This document shows positions 11,161 through 21,259 of a DNA stretch of 64,000 bases, one piece after another. Source of the stretch: Immersiella caudata (Eukaryota; Ascomycota; Sordariomycetes; Sordariales; Lasiosphaeriaceae). The translations under genes were made by a program, and so were the position numbers. Position 1 is the first letter of the stretch; each line of letters starts with the position of its first letter. The notes beneath the pieces are model-generated. The model was not told the origin of the DNA. It was given only the letters and a program-made list of their open reading frames with translations, and did no database searches. Location of the stretch: positions 3,844,001 through 3,908,000 of the forward strand of contig JAULSU010000006.1 in assembly GCA_030512335.1 (NCBI GenBank). The letters run 5' to 3'.

Positions 11161-11240
11161 TGTTGTGTGGCCAGAATGATTTTTGCTTCTGAGTGATTCG
11201 TCCCGGCAAATATGAACAGAAGCTCTTTTGGGGGAAAAAG

Positions 11241-11411
11241 ATAAAAATAAAAATAAAAATAAAAATAAAAATAAAAATAAAAATAAAAATAAAAATAAAA
11301 ATAAAAATAAAAATAAAAATAAAAATAAAAATAAAAATAAAAATAAAAATAAAAATAAAAATAAAAATAAAAATAAAAATAAAAATAAAAATAAAAATAA
11401 AAATAAAAATA
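11241..11411. repeat. (AAAAAT)n hexanucleotide microsatellite, about 28 copies
   Basis: A nearly uninterrupted run of the hexamer AAAAAT starts 80 bp after the rhamnosidase stop codon. Any long open frame through it (Ile-Lys or Asn-Lys repeats) is an artefact of the repeat. Confidence 0.97.
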
Positions 11412-11637
11412 TAAAAAAAGATTAAAAAAGATTATTCAATCTGTCTGATGTGTGCCCAAACCGACTCGGGCCCAGACTTTCCAGAAGAGCAGTCCTAGGG
11501 GATACATACCCAGCAGTTCGTATACGCATACATACTCCCCTACATTCCACCCACGTGAAGACCCGGATGGCACTTGGCATTACAGGCCTACTTTTTCGTA
11601 TGGTAAAATCCGGCATATTCGATGTCTTGAGCATTTC

Positions 11638-12139
11638 TGTGACGACCTGCTGTGACGGCCTGCGGGCCACCCTTGTGGCCGGGACGGACCGACGTGTCCC
11701 CGCAAACACCACAGTACGAAACACCGTGCGGTAACTATCTAGCACTGTGTGCTCTGTGCCAAGAAACTGCTCTGCCGCAGAGCAAGCCCAGACCCACAGA
11801 GCACTTGCTCTGTGATCTGTAAACACCATCGAACAGAGCAACAGATCAAGGTACAAGTTACATCACCATTAGTTAGTATAGATAGCTATCATCGTACCCA
11901 CGATGGTGTGAGGAACAGAAGGTTCCTCACGCAAGTATTCGCTCGTCAATTGAACCAACTTCGATTGTGTCCTACTGCACCAACACTTGGAGTGTTGCTC
12001 TGTACTATAGTGACATACGACCGCCATTGACCAGTGAACCCCCGTCTGTAAGGACTTGCTTCTGTACTACTCCTCTCTACTCCACCCAACCTATCTAGCG
12101 ACCCTGCCGACCGATTGTCGACGGGCTGAGGTCGTAACA
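11638..12139. mobile_element. Solo LTR of an LTR retrotransposon, with target-site duplication
   Basis: The 502-bp element begins TGTGACGACC and ends GGTCGTAACA, so its termini are inverted repeats matching at 9 of 10 positions and carry the canonical TG...CA ends. It is flanked on both sides by the identical 5-bp sequence ATTTC (11633-11637 and 12140-12144), the size of target duplication made by LTR retrotransposon integrases. No internal region or second LTR is present, so it is a solo LTR left by recombination. Near the 5' end the terminal phrase is repeated as TGTGACGGCCTGC at 11651. Superfamily cannot be decided from the LTR alone. Confidence 0.8.
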
Positions 12140-12144
12140 ATTTC

Positions 12145-13148
12145 ACCGCGCCCCAGTGCGTCGCATGTAGATCACCTACGCCGATGATGCCTCCTAATTA
12201 GCAGCCAATGAAAGGGAAGGAAGTTGACGCCACGGCCAAACAAGCAGTTCCGATGCCTCCCGCATCTTACACACACGCGCGCGCTCTGGAGGCAGGTAAA
12301 AGAGACAGACAGGTTAGTGATAGCTGATATGGTGTTTTGTAATAATCTTTGGCCACGATGGTTGTGGCGGTGCGTGCGAAAACTGGTTGGAAGATGGCTG
12401 GCGCGCGACGCCTAGCGAAGTGTGAATAACTTTATTTTCATGGGCCTGACTAGGCCGCATGGATGTGGTTGTTGAAATGCACGAAACATCCAAAGTGCAA
12501 GACTTCACTGCAAAAAGAAGCGGCACTTTTAATAGCACCCGTCATGGCACTGAACAGAGGACCTTGGCGTGGCTAGAATGTAGGGGGGTGTGCGTATGAA
12601 CTAGGTGTGTTTCCCTAGTAATGCTCTTTCAGAATGCTGGAGACTACTCGAGCATTATCAATATGGAGACCCCTCACTGTCACCCCGGGGGGGGGGGGGG
12701 GGGGCAGGGAGGCACGTGAGACGATTGTATTGCGCCAGGCGTATAACGTTGTCAACCTCCGAGTGGGCGCTGCCTACACTAACGGCGACCGGCTTTCCTC
12801 CTTGTAGAAACAAGTTCCAGGATCATTGTCGGCCGAATATTAGTCTATTTTATGTCAAATAGACATTCTAGAGTGACATTCATATACGCTTGGCTTGGTG
12901 CCCAGGACCGTTGCGCGGGGGGGTTCAGTGGTGGGCTGACCCTCTCGGTGCACATTACACCGACCTTGTGGGAGCGACGCTGGCTCCGAGCAACACATGA
13001 AGAAGATGATTTCAAGTTTTTTGGCTGTTGCTTCCCGGGACTAGTCGGCGGTCAAATAAACCGCATCGACCGCTTGCGATCAAGCTGCTGTGTTGACCGT
13101 TGACCGCAGGGACTTTATTCATCCTTTTCACACTCTCTTGTTGCAGCG
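12145..13148. other. Non-coding region upstream of the second feruloyl esterase, with an 18-G homopolymer
   Basis: No gene is supported. The notable content is an uninterrupted run of 18 G at 12687-12704 directly after a short C-run. The last 100 bases would form the esterase promoter and leader. Confidence 0.5.
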
Positions 13149-14023
13149 ATGCAGGCCAAGTTGAATTTCCTCGCTGCGGCGGCTGTCCTCTTGTCCATTG
13201 CGGTGGACGGCATCTTGGGCTTGCCATCGCCAGGATGCAGCAAGCCGGCGACGGTGGCCAGCAGGAACAACACGATGACCGTCAACGGCAAAACACGGGC
13301 ATATGTCGTACGCTTACCGCAGAACTATGACACCAACAAGCAATACCGTCTCATTTTTCAGTTCCACTGGGCTCATGGCAGCGCCAGCCAGATCATCAAT
13401 GGAGGCTATGCGACACCATACTACGGCCTTCCGCCGCTCGACAAGAACAAAAGCGCCATCTACATCATTCCAGAAGGACTCGACGAGGGCGGTTATCAAG
13501 GGTGGGGAAACAGGAACAACCAGGACGTTGAATTTACTGATGCCATGATCACCACCCTCCAAAATGGGCTCTGCATCGACCAGAATCTAATCTTTGCCAT
13601 GGGCCACAGCTACGGTGCCGGCATGTCATACGCTCTCGCGTGTGCGCGCCCCAACGTCTTCCGCGCCGTGGCGATCAACTCCGGCGGATTAATCAGCGGT
13701 TGCACCGGCGGGACTTCTCCTATTGCCATGTATATCCAGCACTCGTTGAGGGATTCCACCTTGCCAATCGCGGGGGGAGAGCCATTCGAGATCGGTTCGT
13801 GAAGAACAACGGTTGCACCCCGTTGGCCACGGAACCGCAACCCCCGGCAGGCCGCCACTTGAACATAGAGTACGAGGGCTGCGCGGCGGGTTCTCCCCTC
13901 ACCTGGGTCCCGTACGACGGAGCGCCTAACGATGTCGGACACGTTCCGGCCCCGAAGGATGCCGGTGCTGCTGCCTCCTTCACTCCGGAGAACAACTGGA
14001 ATTTCTTTTCGCAATTCTCTTGA
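13149..14023 (+). pseudogene. Feruloyl esterase type D-like (CE1), second copy, broken by one frameshift
   Basis: Paralogue of the minus-strand esterase at 6065-6996. The start at 13149 gives a signal peptide (MQAKLNFLAAAAVLLSIAVD) and a cysteine-containing mature N-terminus. The nucleophile motif GHSYG lies at residues 152-156 in a region reading FAMGHSYGAGMSYALAC, then GGLISGCTGG, and the C-terminal frame ends FFSQFS as in the paralogue. The frames change in the G-run at about 13773-13778: one additional G would continue the family sequence GGRAIRDRFVKNNGC. No intron consensus is present at the change. Because it is a homopolymer the lesion could be a sequencing error, but the neighbouring rhamnosidase and esterase carry lesions too. 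Confidence 0.8.
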
Positions 14024-14739
14024 TCAGAACCCAAGATGTCTTCTCGCAGTTGGCTAGGAGGCAGGCAGATACTCACCCCCATAGCTTGGAGATCGTTTGG
14101 TCTTCATCAGCTGGAAGCTACGAAACCCAGAATGGTTTGAGGAAGACGTCTGTCCTTGTGTAATTAGTAGTTCATCGAGAGTCTAGCAACTGCCACTTTC
14201 CTCATTCCCTTGCTGCCAGTATTGTGTATACGCACGTGGCTCTAGCTTGATACTTTAACTCTAAAAATAAAAAAAATAAAAAAAACAACCTAATTAAAAC
14301 GGCTTCGTAGAAAGCAACGTCTGTTACAGTTAAGAAGATGTATAACGTTATAAGTAAATAGAAAACTATCTCTAGTTAACTACGATCGGCTTTATCTTAT
14401 CGTTCTCTTCAACTCAAATACTCTCAATACTGCTCGCATAACGCCTCCGCTGCAGCACATCGACTTTGCCTTAATGTAAGGAAGGGCAGGTACGCCTGGT
14501 CAAGGTGATCGCAATGGTGGCGAGCAAGAATTAGCAACGATGTAAGATGTTAAACTGGCCTGAGCCAAAGGAGTGGGCGAGGGCTGTGGTCCAAATACAA
14601 GGCGATGGTGGTTGGTGTGCCAGGAGTGGTGTGGGGTCCAGGGGTGTGATGTGGTGTGGTGTGTGGTGTGTCAGGGGTATTTCCTTACACTGAATATCCC
14701 CTTTGCTACAACTCGCCTAACTCGTAGGGCAGAAGCAGA
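14024..14739. other. AT-rich non-coding region, probable part of a RIP-mutated transposon
   Basis: After the esterase stop the DNA becomes rich in TTA, TAA and TA words and A-runs, and all frames are closed by stops. It adjoins the Harbinger transposase relic and may be its decayed 3' flank. No gene is visible. Confidence 0.45.
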
Positions 14740-15320
14740 CAAATCTAAACCTTCTAGAGGTATAAAACTAACTGGTTCGCCCTATGCAATCAGGAAATTG
14801 TACAGCTTTGTGACTACGTATACAATATCAACGTAAGTCTCTAGATGGAATTCGGCACCACACGTTCCTTACGATTTTCCACCTCTTTTTAACTATGCCG
14901 AAAATTTATTCGACGACGACTCTCAAGCGCAAATGCCTCAAGTTTTATAGCTCTTTCTTAGTCTCTGGTAGGATCTCTGCGTTACGTTAATCTCAGAGAT
15001 AATATCTAACATTCGGACAAACAAAGTTAACTATCTCGGTATCCAAAGCCGGCGTCGGCTACGTAATACCGGCCTTCTGGCATACGAAACGATCGAACGA
15101 ACGCTTACGTACAAAACGAGGCGTCGTTGATCGAACCTCCTGCGCCAGTTAGTACGTACGAGAAGGAATAACGTTACCTCGCCGCTGCGAAAACGTTCTA
15201 GGTTATCACGCCTTTACGGTTCCGTTACCGTAGTTAGTAGCAGAGAGGGACGAAAACGCCAATGTACGTACCGTCGGTAGCACCGATACAACCGTTAAAT
15301 GTGTTGAGTTTGGGGTTACC
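14740..15320 (-). mobile_element. PIF/Harbinger-type DDE transposase relic, mutated
   Basis: Reading the minus strand through many stops recovers a DDE_Tnp_4/HARBI1-like core. In order one sees a CIGATDGTYI motif containing the first catalytic aspartate, then RNRKG, NVFAA, SYVLTG and a conserved SINDA segment. These are followed by FRMPEGRYYVADAGFG with the second aspartate, a region with NLRH..LR..VE IFGIVKKRWKIVR with the glutamate segment, and finally VDIVYVVTKLYNFLIA. Stops replace residues at several sites and are mostly TAA and TAG. The surrounding sequence is TA-rich, as expected after repeat-induced point mutation. Terminal inverted repeats and the TWA target duplication were not identified. 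Confidence 0.7.
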
Positions 15321-16259
15321 TTCAACAAAAGAGCCCAACTATAACGCGGAGGCGTCAGGGGGTAGGGTAATCGAAGAGGGGTCTCAAGGACAAGATAGTC
15401 AGTAGTGCAAGGGTAGGTGTGGGTTTATAGTTCAATTGGAACGTGACCTTCCTTCGTTTGAAGGTGCTGCTACAAGCCTCTTTATGCTTGTCCTTTCTTT
15501 GACTAGATACATTGCGCCATTGCCGTCAGTATTACATCAACTGTGGCGACCCTTTGGCCACACGGTACGGCTGGCTTCCTTTGACTCCTCGGCATAGCCG
15601 ACACGGCACGGATTCTTTGATCGTACGGCACGGCCGAGACGGCCGGCCTCCTCTGATCGCAGTGACTGGCCTTGCCACTTCTGGCGCACTCCTGGTGCGA
15701 AGGGTCGGCCCCTGGCCGCCCTGTTACAATAACCAATCGTCCAGCGGTAAGCGTACAATCGCAGTATAGAGCGACAACAACATGAGTAAGACAATGTTAA
15801 AGGTCTTTGATGCCGAGCTTTAAGTAACTTGGAATAAGAACACTGTAGCGTGTTGTGTTGCGCCGTGTGCAAAGATATAATTAGAGTATTTTCATGACCT
15901 TTTGCGATGCGTTCTGGTAACGGCTGGACCGAAGACCGGCGTTGGCGCGTAGCCATTCAATCAAACGATAGAATACGGCCTTCTCCATACGAAAAAAAAA
16001 GTCTTTGAACTGCGAGTCGGAACCCACCAAGATGGTAGTAGCTAGTCTCCAAGCGCTACTATGACCAAAGGGGTGAATAGCCTCACGGCTAAGATAATTA
16101 CCTCAGCGGCGGCGGCGGGTACTTTGAGGAGTATGAAGTTATAGCAGCGGCGATAATGAACTCGGTCGACATTGATCAAAGTGTTCAAGAAGGGCAGTTT
16201 GGTAACTGTTAAATTTTTGCGTACCCTGCACCCTTGGGTCCCCTGCACCTATTGGGTAC
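15321..16259. other. Non-coding region with short imperfect repeats and repeat debris
   Basis: No gene is supported. At 15555-15720 a GC-rich block contains imperfect repetitions of a phrase like CGGCACGG/CTTTGA. It begins TGTGGCGACC (15542) and ends near TGTTACA (15727), so it could be a small LTR-like unit, but no target duplication was found. Confidence 0.35.
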
Positions 16260-16870
16260 TGTTAGAAACACTGCACCTTGGAATGGGTGAGAATGAAGTG
16301 GGTTGCAATGGCTTGATTCTGTTCCGTGAAGTTGCTTGTTGAGGTTCTGGCTAGAAGCCAGAACCTCCTTCTTTATAGACTACTTCGTAGGATTCAGCTT
16401 CGTCACCACCATGGCTGAGGCTGACCGAAACCCAGGGCCCCTGAACCCCCTTTCTTTCTGACAGGTTGTCTTCAGGGGCTGCCGATCGCAATGTTGCATT
16501 GTGGGGTCATTCCATTGTGGGGTCGCGACTTCTACAGCACTAGTATTGTGATCCAAGTGATTAGTGCCCCGGTGACTTACAGTGACTGCAAACCCCCTGT
16601 ATTATAGGCCTACCGGCCTATAGAATCCGCCAAATTCTCAATAGAAGCACCACATAGTTTGCATTTTGCGTTGTGTTTTTGTGACGGCCTGCGCGGCCGT
16701 CACCTCAGCGGCACAACCCAACCCCGCACCAGACAGTAGAGAAAACAGTGTGGCGGCTTGGTGTGCTCTCAGACTGGGACTGAGACTGGCAGTCTGTAGA
16801 AGATCAGGCCCTAAAAAGAGGCAGCGATGCGTTTAGTTTTCTTCTAACTATCAATCAACAACCATTTTTG
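16260..16870. mobile_element. LTR-retrotransposon-like debris with two perfect hairpins
   Basis: The segment starts TGTTAGAAACACTGC, a phrase typical of LTR starts. It contains a perfect inverted repeat with 12-bp arms and a 3-nt loop (GAGGTTCTGGCT at 16341-16352 and its complement at 16356-16367). At 16681-16703 lies a second perfect hairpin (GTGACGGCC, spacer TGCGC, GGCCGTCAC) whose arm matches the start of the solo LTR repeat at 11651. A TCAACA end near 16860 is followed by ATTTTTGGCGAC, resembling the start of an internal region. No target duplication or coding capacity was found. Confidence 0.35.
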
Positions 16871-18228
16871 GCGACAAATCTTACCACCTGCGACATCTCC
16901 TACCTCCGATCGAGTGAAGACTTGTGTGACGGAATATTTTGTATATTGTGAATCTGAGCGAAACTTGCGTGTTGGTAATTATGTCTGACCCATTTGCATC
17001 AATTGACGTCACGACCGCGCACCATCGGTGCAAACCTTAGAAATTTCTGCAGCTCACCCTATCGGAGGAGCTACATGCCTGCAGTTTTAGGGATTGGTTT
17101 CTTTGATGTATGTTGTGTTGTGCCTATTCTACCCAGATCAGTACTCAGCCACTGGATCATTCTAACTCAGGTTAAGCCTGCAACTGCTGAATTGTTTCAA
17201 AGAATGATGTGGCATTTTGTAAGAACTTATACAATGCGGCGGATAAGGGGACAGGATCTCGCGCCCCAGCAACGTGTCCGGGTTTAGACCTGGCATCTAC
17301 TGGTACATGTTATGGGATAATGGCATTATAGGTCTAGTCTCTAACACAGTGAGCAGTATCCTGGCACTAACACCAGCACGGTAGTTAACATACCATTATA
17401 TAATATGACATGGTATCTAATGTAGTAGCAAACAGAATATACCAGGACATGATGTACTAGCTTAAACCGAGTAACGCCCCGGAATCTCCGAATGGCAAGT
17501 TTAGTCGAGGGCCTGAAATTGGGCCATATGGCTGTGCAGGCTAGGCTCACCCATAGCTCACCCTAGCTCAGGAGCGGCTCAGGGTCACGCCCGAACATGG
17601 AAAATTGTTAAGGGCAACTTTAGGGTACAACATAGAGCTGTTCACTTGCATCAAATTCGTCTCCAAACAGCAACCCCAATCACCACCCTGTAACAAAACC
17701 CCCATGCCCAACGCCATCCCACCAGGTTGGGAACTGGCAAACCTGCATTTCCCAACGGGCCAACTCCGCAGACGCCCAACGCAGCAGCGGCCAGTCTCTT
17801 AGCCCTGCGCCTCCACAACCCCCACACCGCCAAAACAACCAGTTTCCAACGCATCGGATTCTCGCTTCCAGAAATCGGATTAGCCAGGAACAAGACGCTA
17901 GAAATGTAGGCACCCGTTCGCCTTGCGCCACGGTTCGGGGTCAATGTCCCACTCTGAGCTAAAGTCGGGCACTCCCGCCGTGGAACCCAAACCCCCACGT
18001 TTGACATGTTATGGGGGAAGAGAAGAAAGTGAGGCGTTTTTGTGACCCCCATATCGACACCTTCTGTTTTTTTTGGCGTGCAGAACGTCGTTTCTGTCAC
18101 CGCCTGCTGTGTTTCGTGGGACATATTATTGTTCGCTCCCTCGTTTCTTGTCTTGTTATTCATCATGCCTTGTTCTCTTCCTCCTTCTGGCTCAGTAAGC
18201 GCTAAAAACGCCACTGGCCGTCATTGCA
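16871..18228. other. Non-coding region upstream of the HET gene
   Basis: No coding region is supported. 17290-17600 is AT-rich with repeat-like phrases such as the CTAACACAG/GTTAACATACC area and may be further transposon debris. From about 17650 the base composition becomes GC-richer and leads into the HET gene promoter. Confidence 0.45.
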
Positions 18229-20112
18229 ATGCCGGAATGCACAACTTGTTACGACCTGGACCGGGGCAAGCTCTCTCGAGCCCCTGGAACCCGACGAGCC
18301 CGGCGTGATTTCTGGATTCTACTAAAGTCGCTTGCCGAGCTGGACAAGGCTGCTCGGAGTGGCTGCTCCGTTTGCGATGTGCTCTCGTCCGGACTGCGGG
18401 CCGAGGCATCGATCGGTGACAGCAACGAGTTGGATTGCCGCAGAATTCGAGTCGAGATCAGGATACCCCTGCCGAGGCACAACCGAATTCGCATCATCGC
18501 GCGTCACTGTTCAAAGGACGGTGGTCGGGTTCTCGCCGATCTGAAGCTATACGGAAAGTCAAAGTCTTCAACCCCATGGTCCGAATATCAATGTGGCGAG
18601 GCGATCCCGAGCGGTGCAGGCTTCGGCTCATACATCTCAACCATTCGATACTGGTTGGATTCTTGCGCAAAGCATGGCTGCCAACATCCCCTCTCGCCTC
18701 TTCCGACACGAATCCTCGATCTCCATGGATCTGACAATACCATCCGCGTTGTGGAATCTAAATCAATAGAGACCGCCCCCTACGTGGCACTCAGCCATTG
18801 CTGGGGAAACGGATCTCTCCCAAAAACGCTCAAAAATACACCCCTTCCACGAAACCATGACGCGTCATCGTTACCACCGTCATTCCAAGACGCGATCCGC
18901 CTCACTCGTGCCTTGAACATCCGATACCTCTGGATCGACTCGCTCTGCATCCTCCAAGACTCGGTCCACGATTTTGGGTTCGAATCGTCCAAGATGCTCG
19001 AGTATTACTCCGGCGCCTTCATCGCCCTGGCCGCATCGCGTTCAGCATCTCCAGCCCAGAGCTTCCTCTGTGCTCGCGAGCCTTGTGAGGTAGTCAGCCC
19101 GAGGCACTCGGCTTCTGCGCCGGAGAACAGCGTGATATTCAGACGCTTCTCTCAACACCTGGCGTTCGATCTAAACAGCCACACTGCGCCATGCGCTCCG
19201 CTCGACACTCGTGCGTGGGCTATGCAGGAGCGTTTGAGTGCACGAAGGGTGGTGCATTTCTTCGCTGATGAGATGGTGTGGGAGTGCGAAGGCGAAACGT
19301 GGTGCGAGTGCGGTAAATTGTCTGAGGACAATCAGCTTCTAGAGAACGGCGCCTTGTCGTTAAAGATGCGAGTCTCGCAAGCTGTCGCAGCTGGTGCTGA
19401 GTCTCCGGAAGAGGGTCACCGGGCCTGGTTCGACTTGGTGGAACACTACACCCGTTGCGATCTCACCGAAGATGAGGATAAGCTACCAGCAATAGGTGGG
19501 CTGGCGAGAATGTTGTCGCCAGAGGATAGGTTGGGAGAATATGTTGCGGGTATATGGGGAGGTGCGTTACTGCGAGGGCTGTTGTGGCGGGTGGAGGACA
19601 CGGGAAAGACGAGAAGACCAGAAAAGTATGTTGCGCCTTCGTGGTCATGGGCTAGCCTGGTGGGCCAGGTGAACTGGAAGTGTGTGAGGGAGTACAGCTT
19701 GGGGGTTGTGGCTCAAGTTCTTGACTGTCCAACGACTTGCAGTGGGCTTGATAGTTTTGGGCGAGTGAAAGACGGGATGCTGAGGATCAGGACCAAGACG
19801 TGGGAGACGCAGGTCGAGTACCAACCCGCAGGCGGGTTCATGGCCTTGACGTCGGGAGAGACGGCTTATTTTGACGTAAACGGGGAGTGTAGGAGAAAGA
19901 CTCATCGGGCATATCGGAGTGTGAAGTGTGTTGTTCTTGCGGAAGGCAAGTCAGGGCGGGATGCGAGGTCGTCTGTGTTGTTGTCGTTGGTGGTAGAGGA
20001 GACCTCGCGGTTAGAAGTGCATGATGCACTCAGGTATGAGCGAATCGGACTGGCAATATTGGACCCGAGACGCCTGAAAGACGGTGTTGAGGAGACTGTC
20101 ACTATTGTTTAG
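18229..20112 (+). CDS. HET-domain protein, intact, 627 residues
   Basis: Intact single-exon heterokaryon-incompatibility (HET) domain protein. The N-terminus has a cysteine-rich motif (CTTCYD, CSVCD) as in many fungal HET proteins. HET core motifs are YVALSHCWG at residues 185-193, YLWIDSLCILQD at 233-244, an aromatic ALAASRS region and RAWAMQERLSARRVVHF further on. The C-terminal third has the WSWASL segment common in this subgroup. HET domains are TIR-related and trigger cell death upon non-self recognition. The gene converges on the asaB-like gene with only 76 bp between the stop codons. The start was chosen as the ATG directly before the cysteine-rich motif. Confidence 0.92.
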   Translation: MPECTTCYDLDRGKLSRAPGTRRARRDFWILLKSLAELDKAARSGCSVCDVLSSGLRAEASIGDSNELDCRRIRVEIRIPLPRHNRIRIIARHCSKDGGRVLADLKLYGKSKSSTPWSEYQCGEAIPSGAGFGSYISTIRYWLDSCAKHGCQHPLSPLPTRILDLHGSDNTIRVVESKSIETAPYVALSHCWGNGSLPKTLKNTPLPRNHDASSLPPSFQDAIRLTRALNIRYLWIDSLCILQDSVHDFGFESSKMLEYYSGAFIALAASRSASPAQSFLCAREPCEVVSPRHSASAPENSVIFRRFSQHLAFDLNSHTAPCAPLDTRAWAMQERLSARRVVHFFADEMVWECEGETWCECGKLSEDNQLLENGALSLKMRVSQAVAAGAESPEEGHRAWFDLVEHYTRCDLTEDEDKLPAIGGLARMLSPEDRLGEYVAGIWGGALLRGLLWRVEDTGKTRRPEKYVAPSWSWASLVGQVNWKCVREYSLGVVAQVLDCPTTCSGLDSFGRVKDGMLRIRTKTWETQVEYQPAGGFMALTSGETAYFDVNGECRRKTHRAYRSVKCVVLAEGKSGRDARSSVLLSLVVEETSRLEVHDALRYERIGLAILDPRRLKDGVEETVTIV

Positions 20113-20188
20113 AGGAGGCGCGAAGCGAAACCAAGTGTCGGTAGACAGATTTTCCATGAATCTCAGGGCAATCACCCGAGCTTCCGTA

Positions 20189-21259
20189 TCAGTCGCTAAA
20201 TACCAAGGCCCTGACCTCGATGCTTTGACGAGGCGGCGCGGCCGGTTTCGCGGCTGGGTTCTTGAAAGAAACATGAGGGCAATCTGCGACCGGTCAGCCC
20301 GTGACCCTAATTTAGGGGGGAGGTGAATATCACTCACGCCGCGCAACAGCCGGGTTAGAGTCAAACATCTTCATGACCAGCAGTTCTTCTGGACGGTGGT
20401 GACTCAGATACCTCCACCTGTAGCCATCTTTGTGAGTGAGAAAGACGGTCGAGCCGATGTACTTCTTCCTGATATGGTCGCATTCCAGAAGATCATCTTG
20501 GCTGACAGAGCTTGCTTCGCAAACGGCAAGGGGATAATCTTCAACGGGATGAGATATCGGCCGCCAAAAGCTGTGAGTTTTGTTAGTCCAGCCTGAAGAC
20601 AATTGAGGCACGAAGGGAACTCACTTGAGAATGCGAACGCGCCCCTGAAGCAGTTGTTCTGCCTCATCTGGAAAGTGCAACAAGACTCGATGAAGAGCCG
20701 CCGCTGGGCTTTGGTCTAGAGATCGTGTTAATTCGATCAAGGGCGCCGGAAACGAGGGTGAATACCTATGTGCACACGGTTTGCCGGTAGCAGCCAGGCT
20801 GTTGGGTCATACAGGTCAATCACTCCACTGGAGTGTGAGATCTCGGATGACCTCAACTGTCCCACAGCGGTCTCAGCAAGGACGCACCAATTCGTGTGAC
20901 TGGGAAGGACGTACCCGCCAATCAAAAAAGTGTACTTTGTTGACGTTCCCACAGATCTCGCGGACAACGTTCTCAAGCGCAGGGAAGTACAACTTCTCGA
21001 CCTTGTCTCTGTGGGTGAAGAGCTCGGAAGGGAAAGGAAGGGGCTCATGTTTGACCACAAAGCCGTGTTCGTCGAGACTGAAGCCGTCAAGGTTGTCTCT
21101 CAAATCCTGGAAGGTCTCCACTTTGGTCTCAAATTCCAGATTCGTCTTTCGCTGGTCAAGGGCATCTTCGGGAATGTCGACGTACAATTGGAAGGGGACC
21201 TCTGTCTCAAACAGCTTCAACCACTTGGCATACTGAACGCCCGCGGAGATGACAGCCAT
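20189..21259 (-). CDS. asaB/GA4-desaturase-like oxygenase family protein (5 exons)
   Basis: Exons, in coding order, are 20915-21259, 20766-20856, 20625-20715, 20338-20570 and 20189-20283. They join in frame to give 284 residues and every junction has GT-AG ends. The sequence follows the fungal hydroxylase/desaturase family named after aspergillic-acid AsaB and gibberellin GA4 desaturase: FVVKHEP near residue 65, the VHFFDWRVR segment, VHIDQSP, FWRPISHPVEDYPLAVCE, IRKKYIG, YRWRYL, the FDS segment and a conserved end SIEVRALVFSD. It probably acts as a non-heme oxygenase, but the substrate is unknown. It lies tail to tail with a HET gene; no cluster partners such as a synthase are adjacent. The start is the first ATG in frame with the conserved N-terminus. 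Confidence 0.88.

Noticed and set aside
11193..11425. Ile-Lys and Asn-Lys repeat proteins
   Set aside because: Pure translation of the (AAAAAT)n microsatellite.
15542..15727. Second solo LTR starting TGTGGCGACC
   Set aside because: Termini are poor inverted repeats and the flanks show no target duplication; kept only as repeat debris.
15503..15736. Repeat-containing small frame with several DQR phrases
   Set aside because: The repeats reflect imperfect DNA repetition in repeat debris; no start context or homology.
17651..18214. 187-residue minus-strand frame upstream of the first HET gene
   Set aside because: No domain and it covers the HET promoter; composition looks random.
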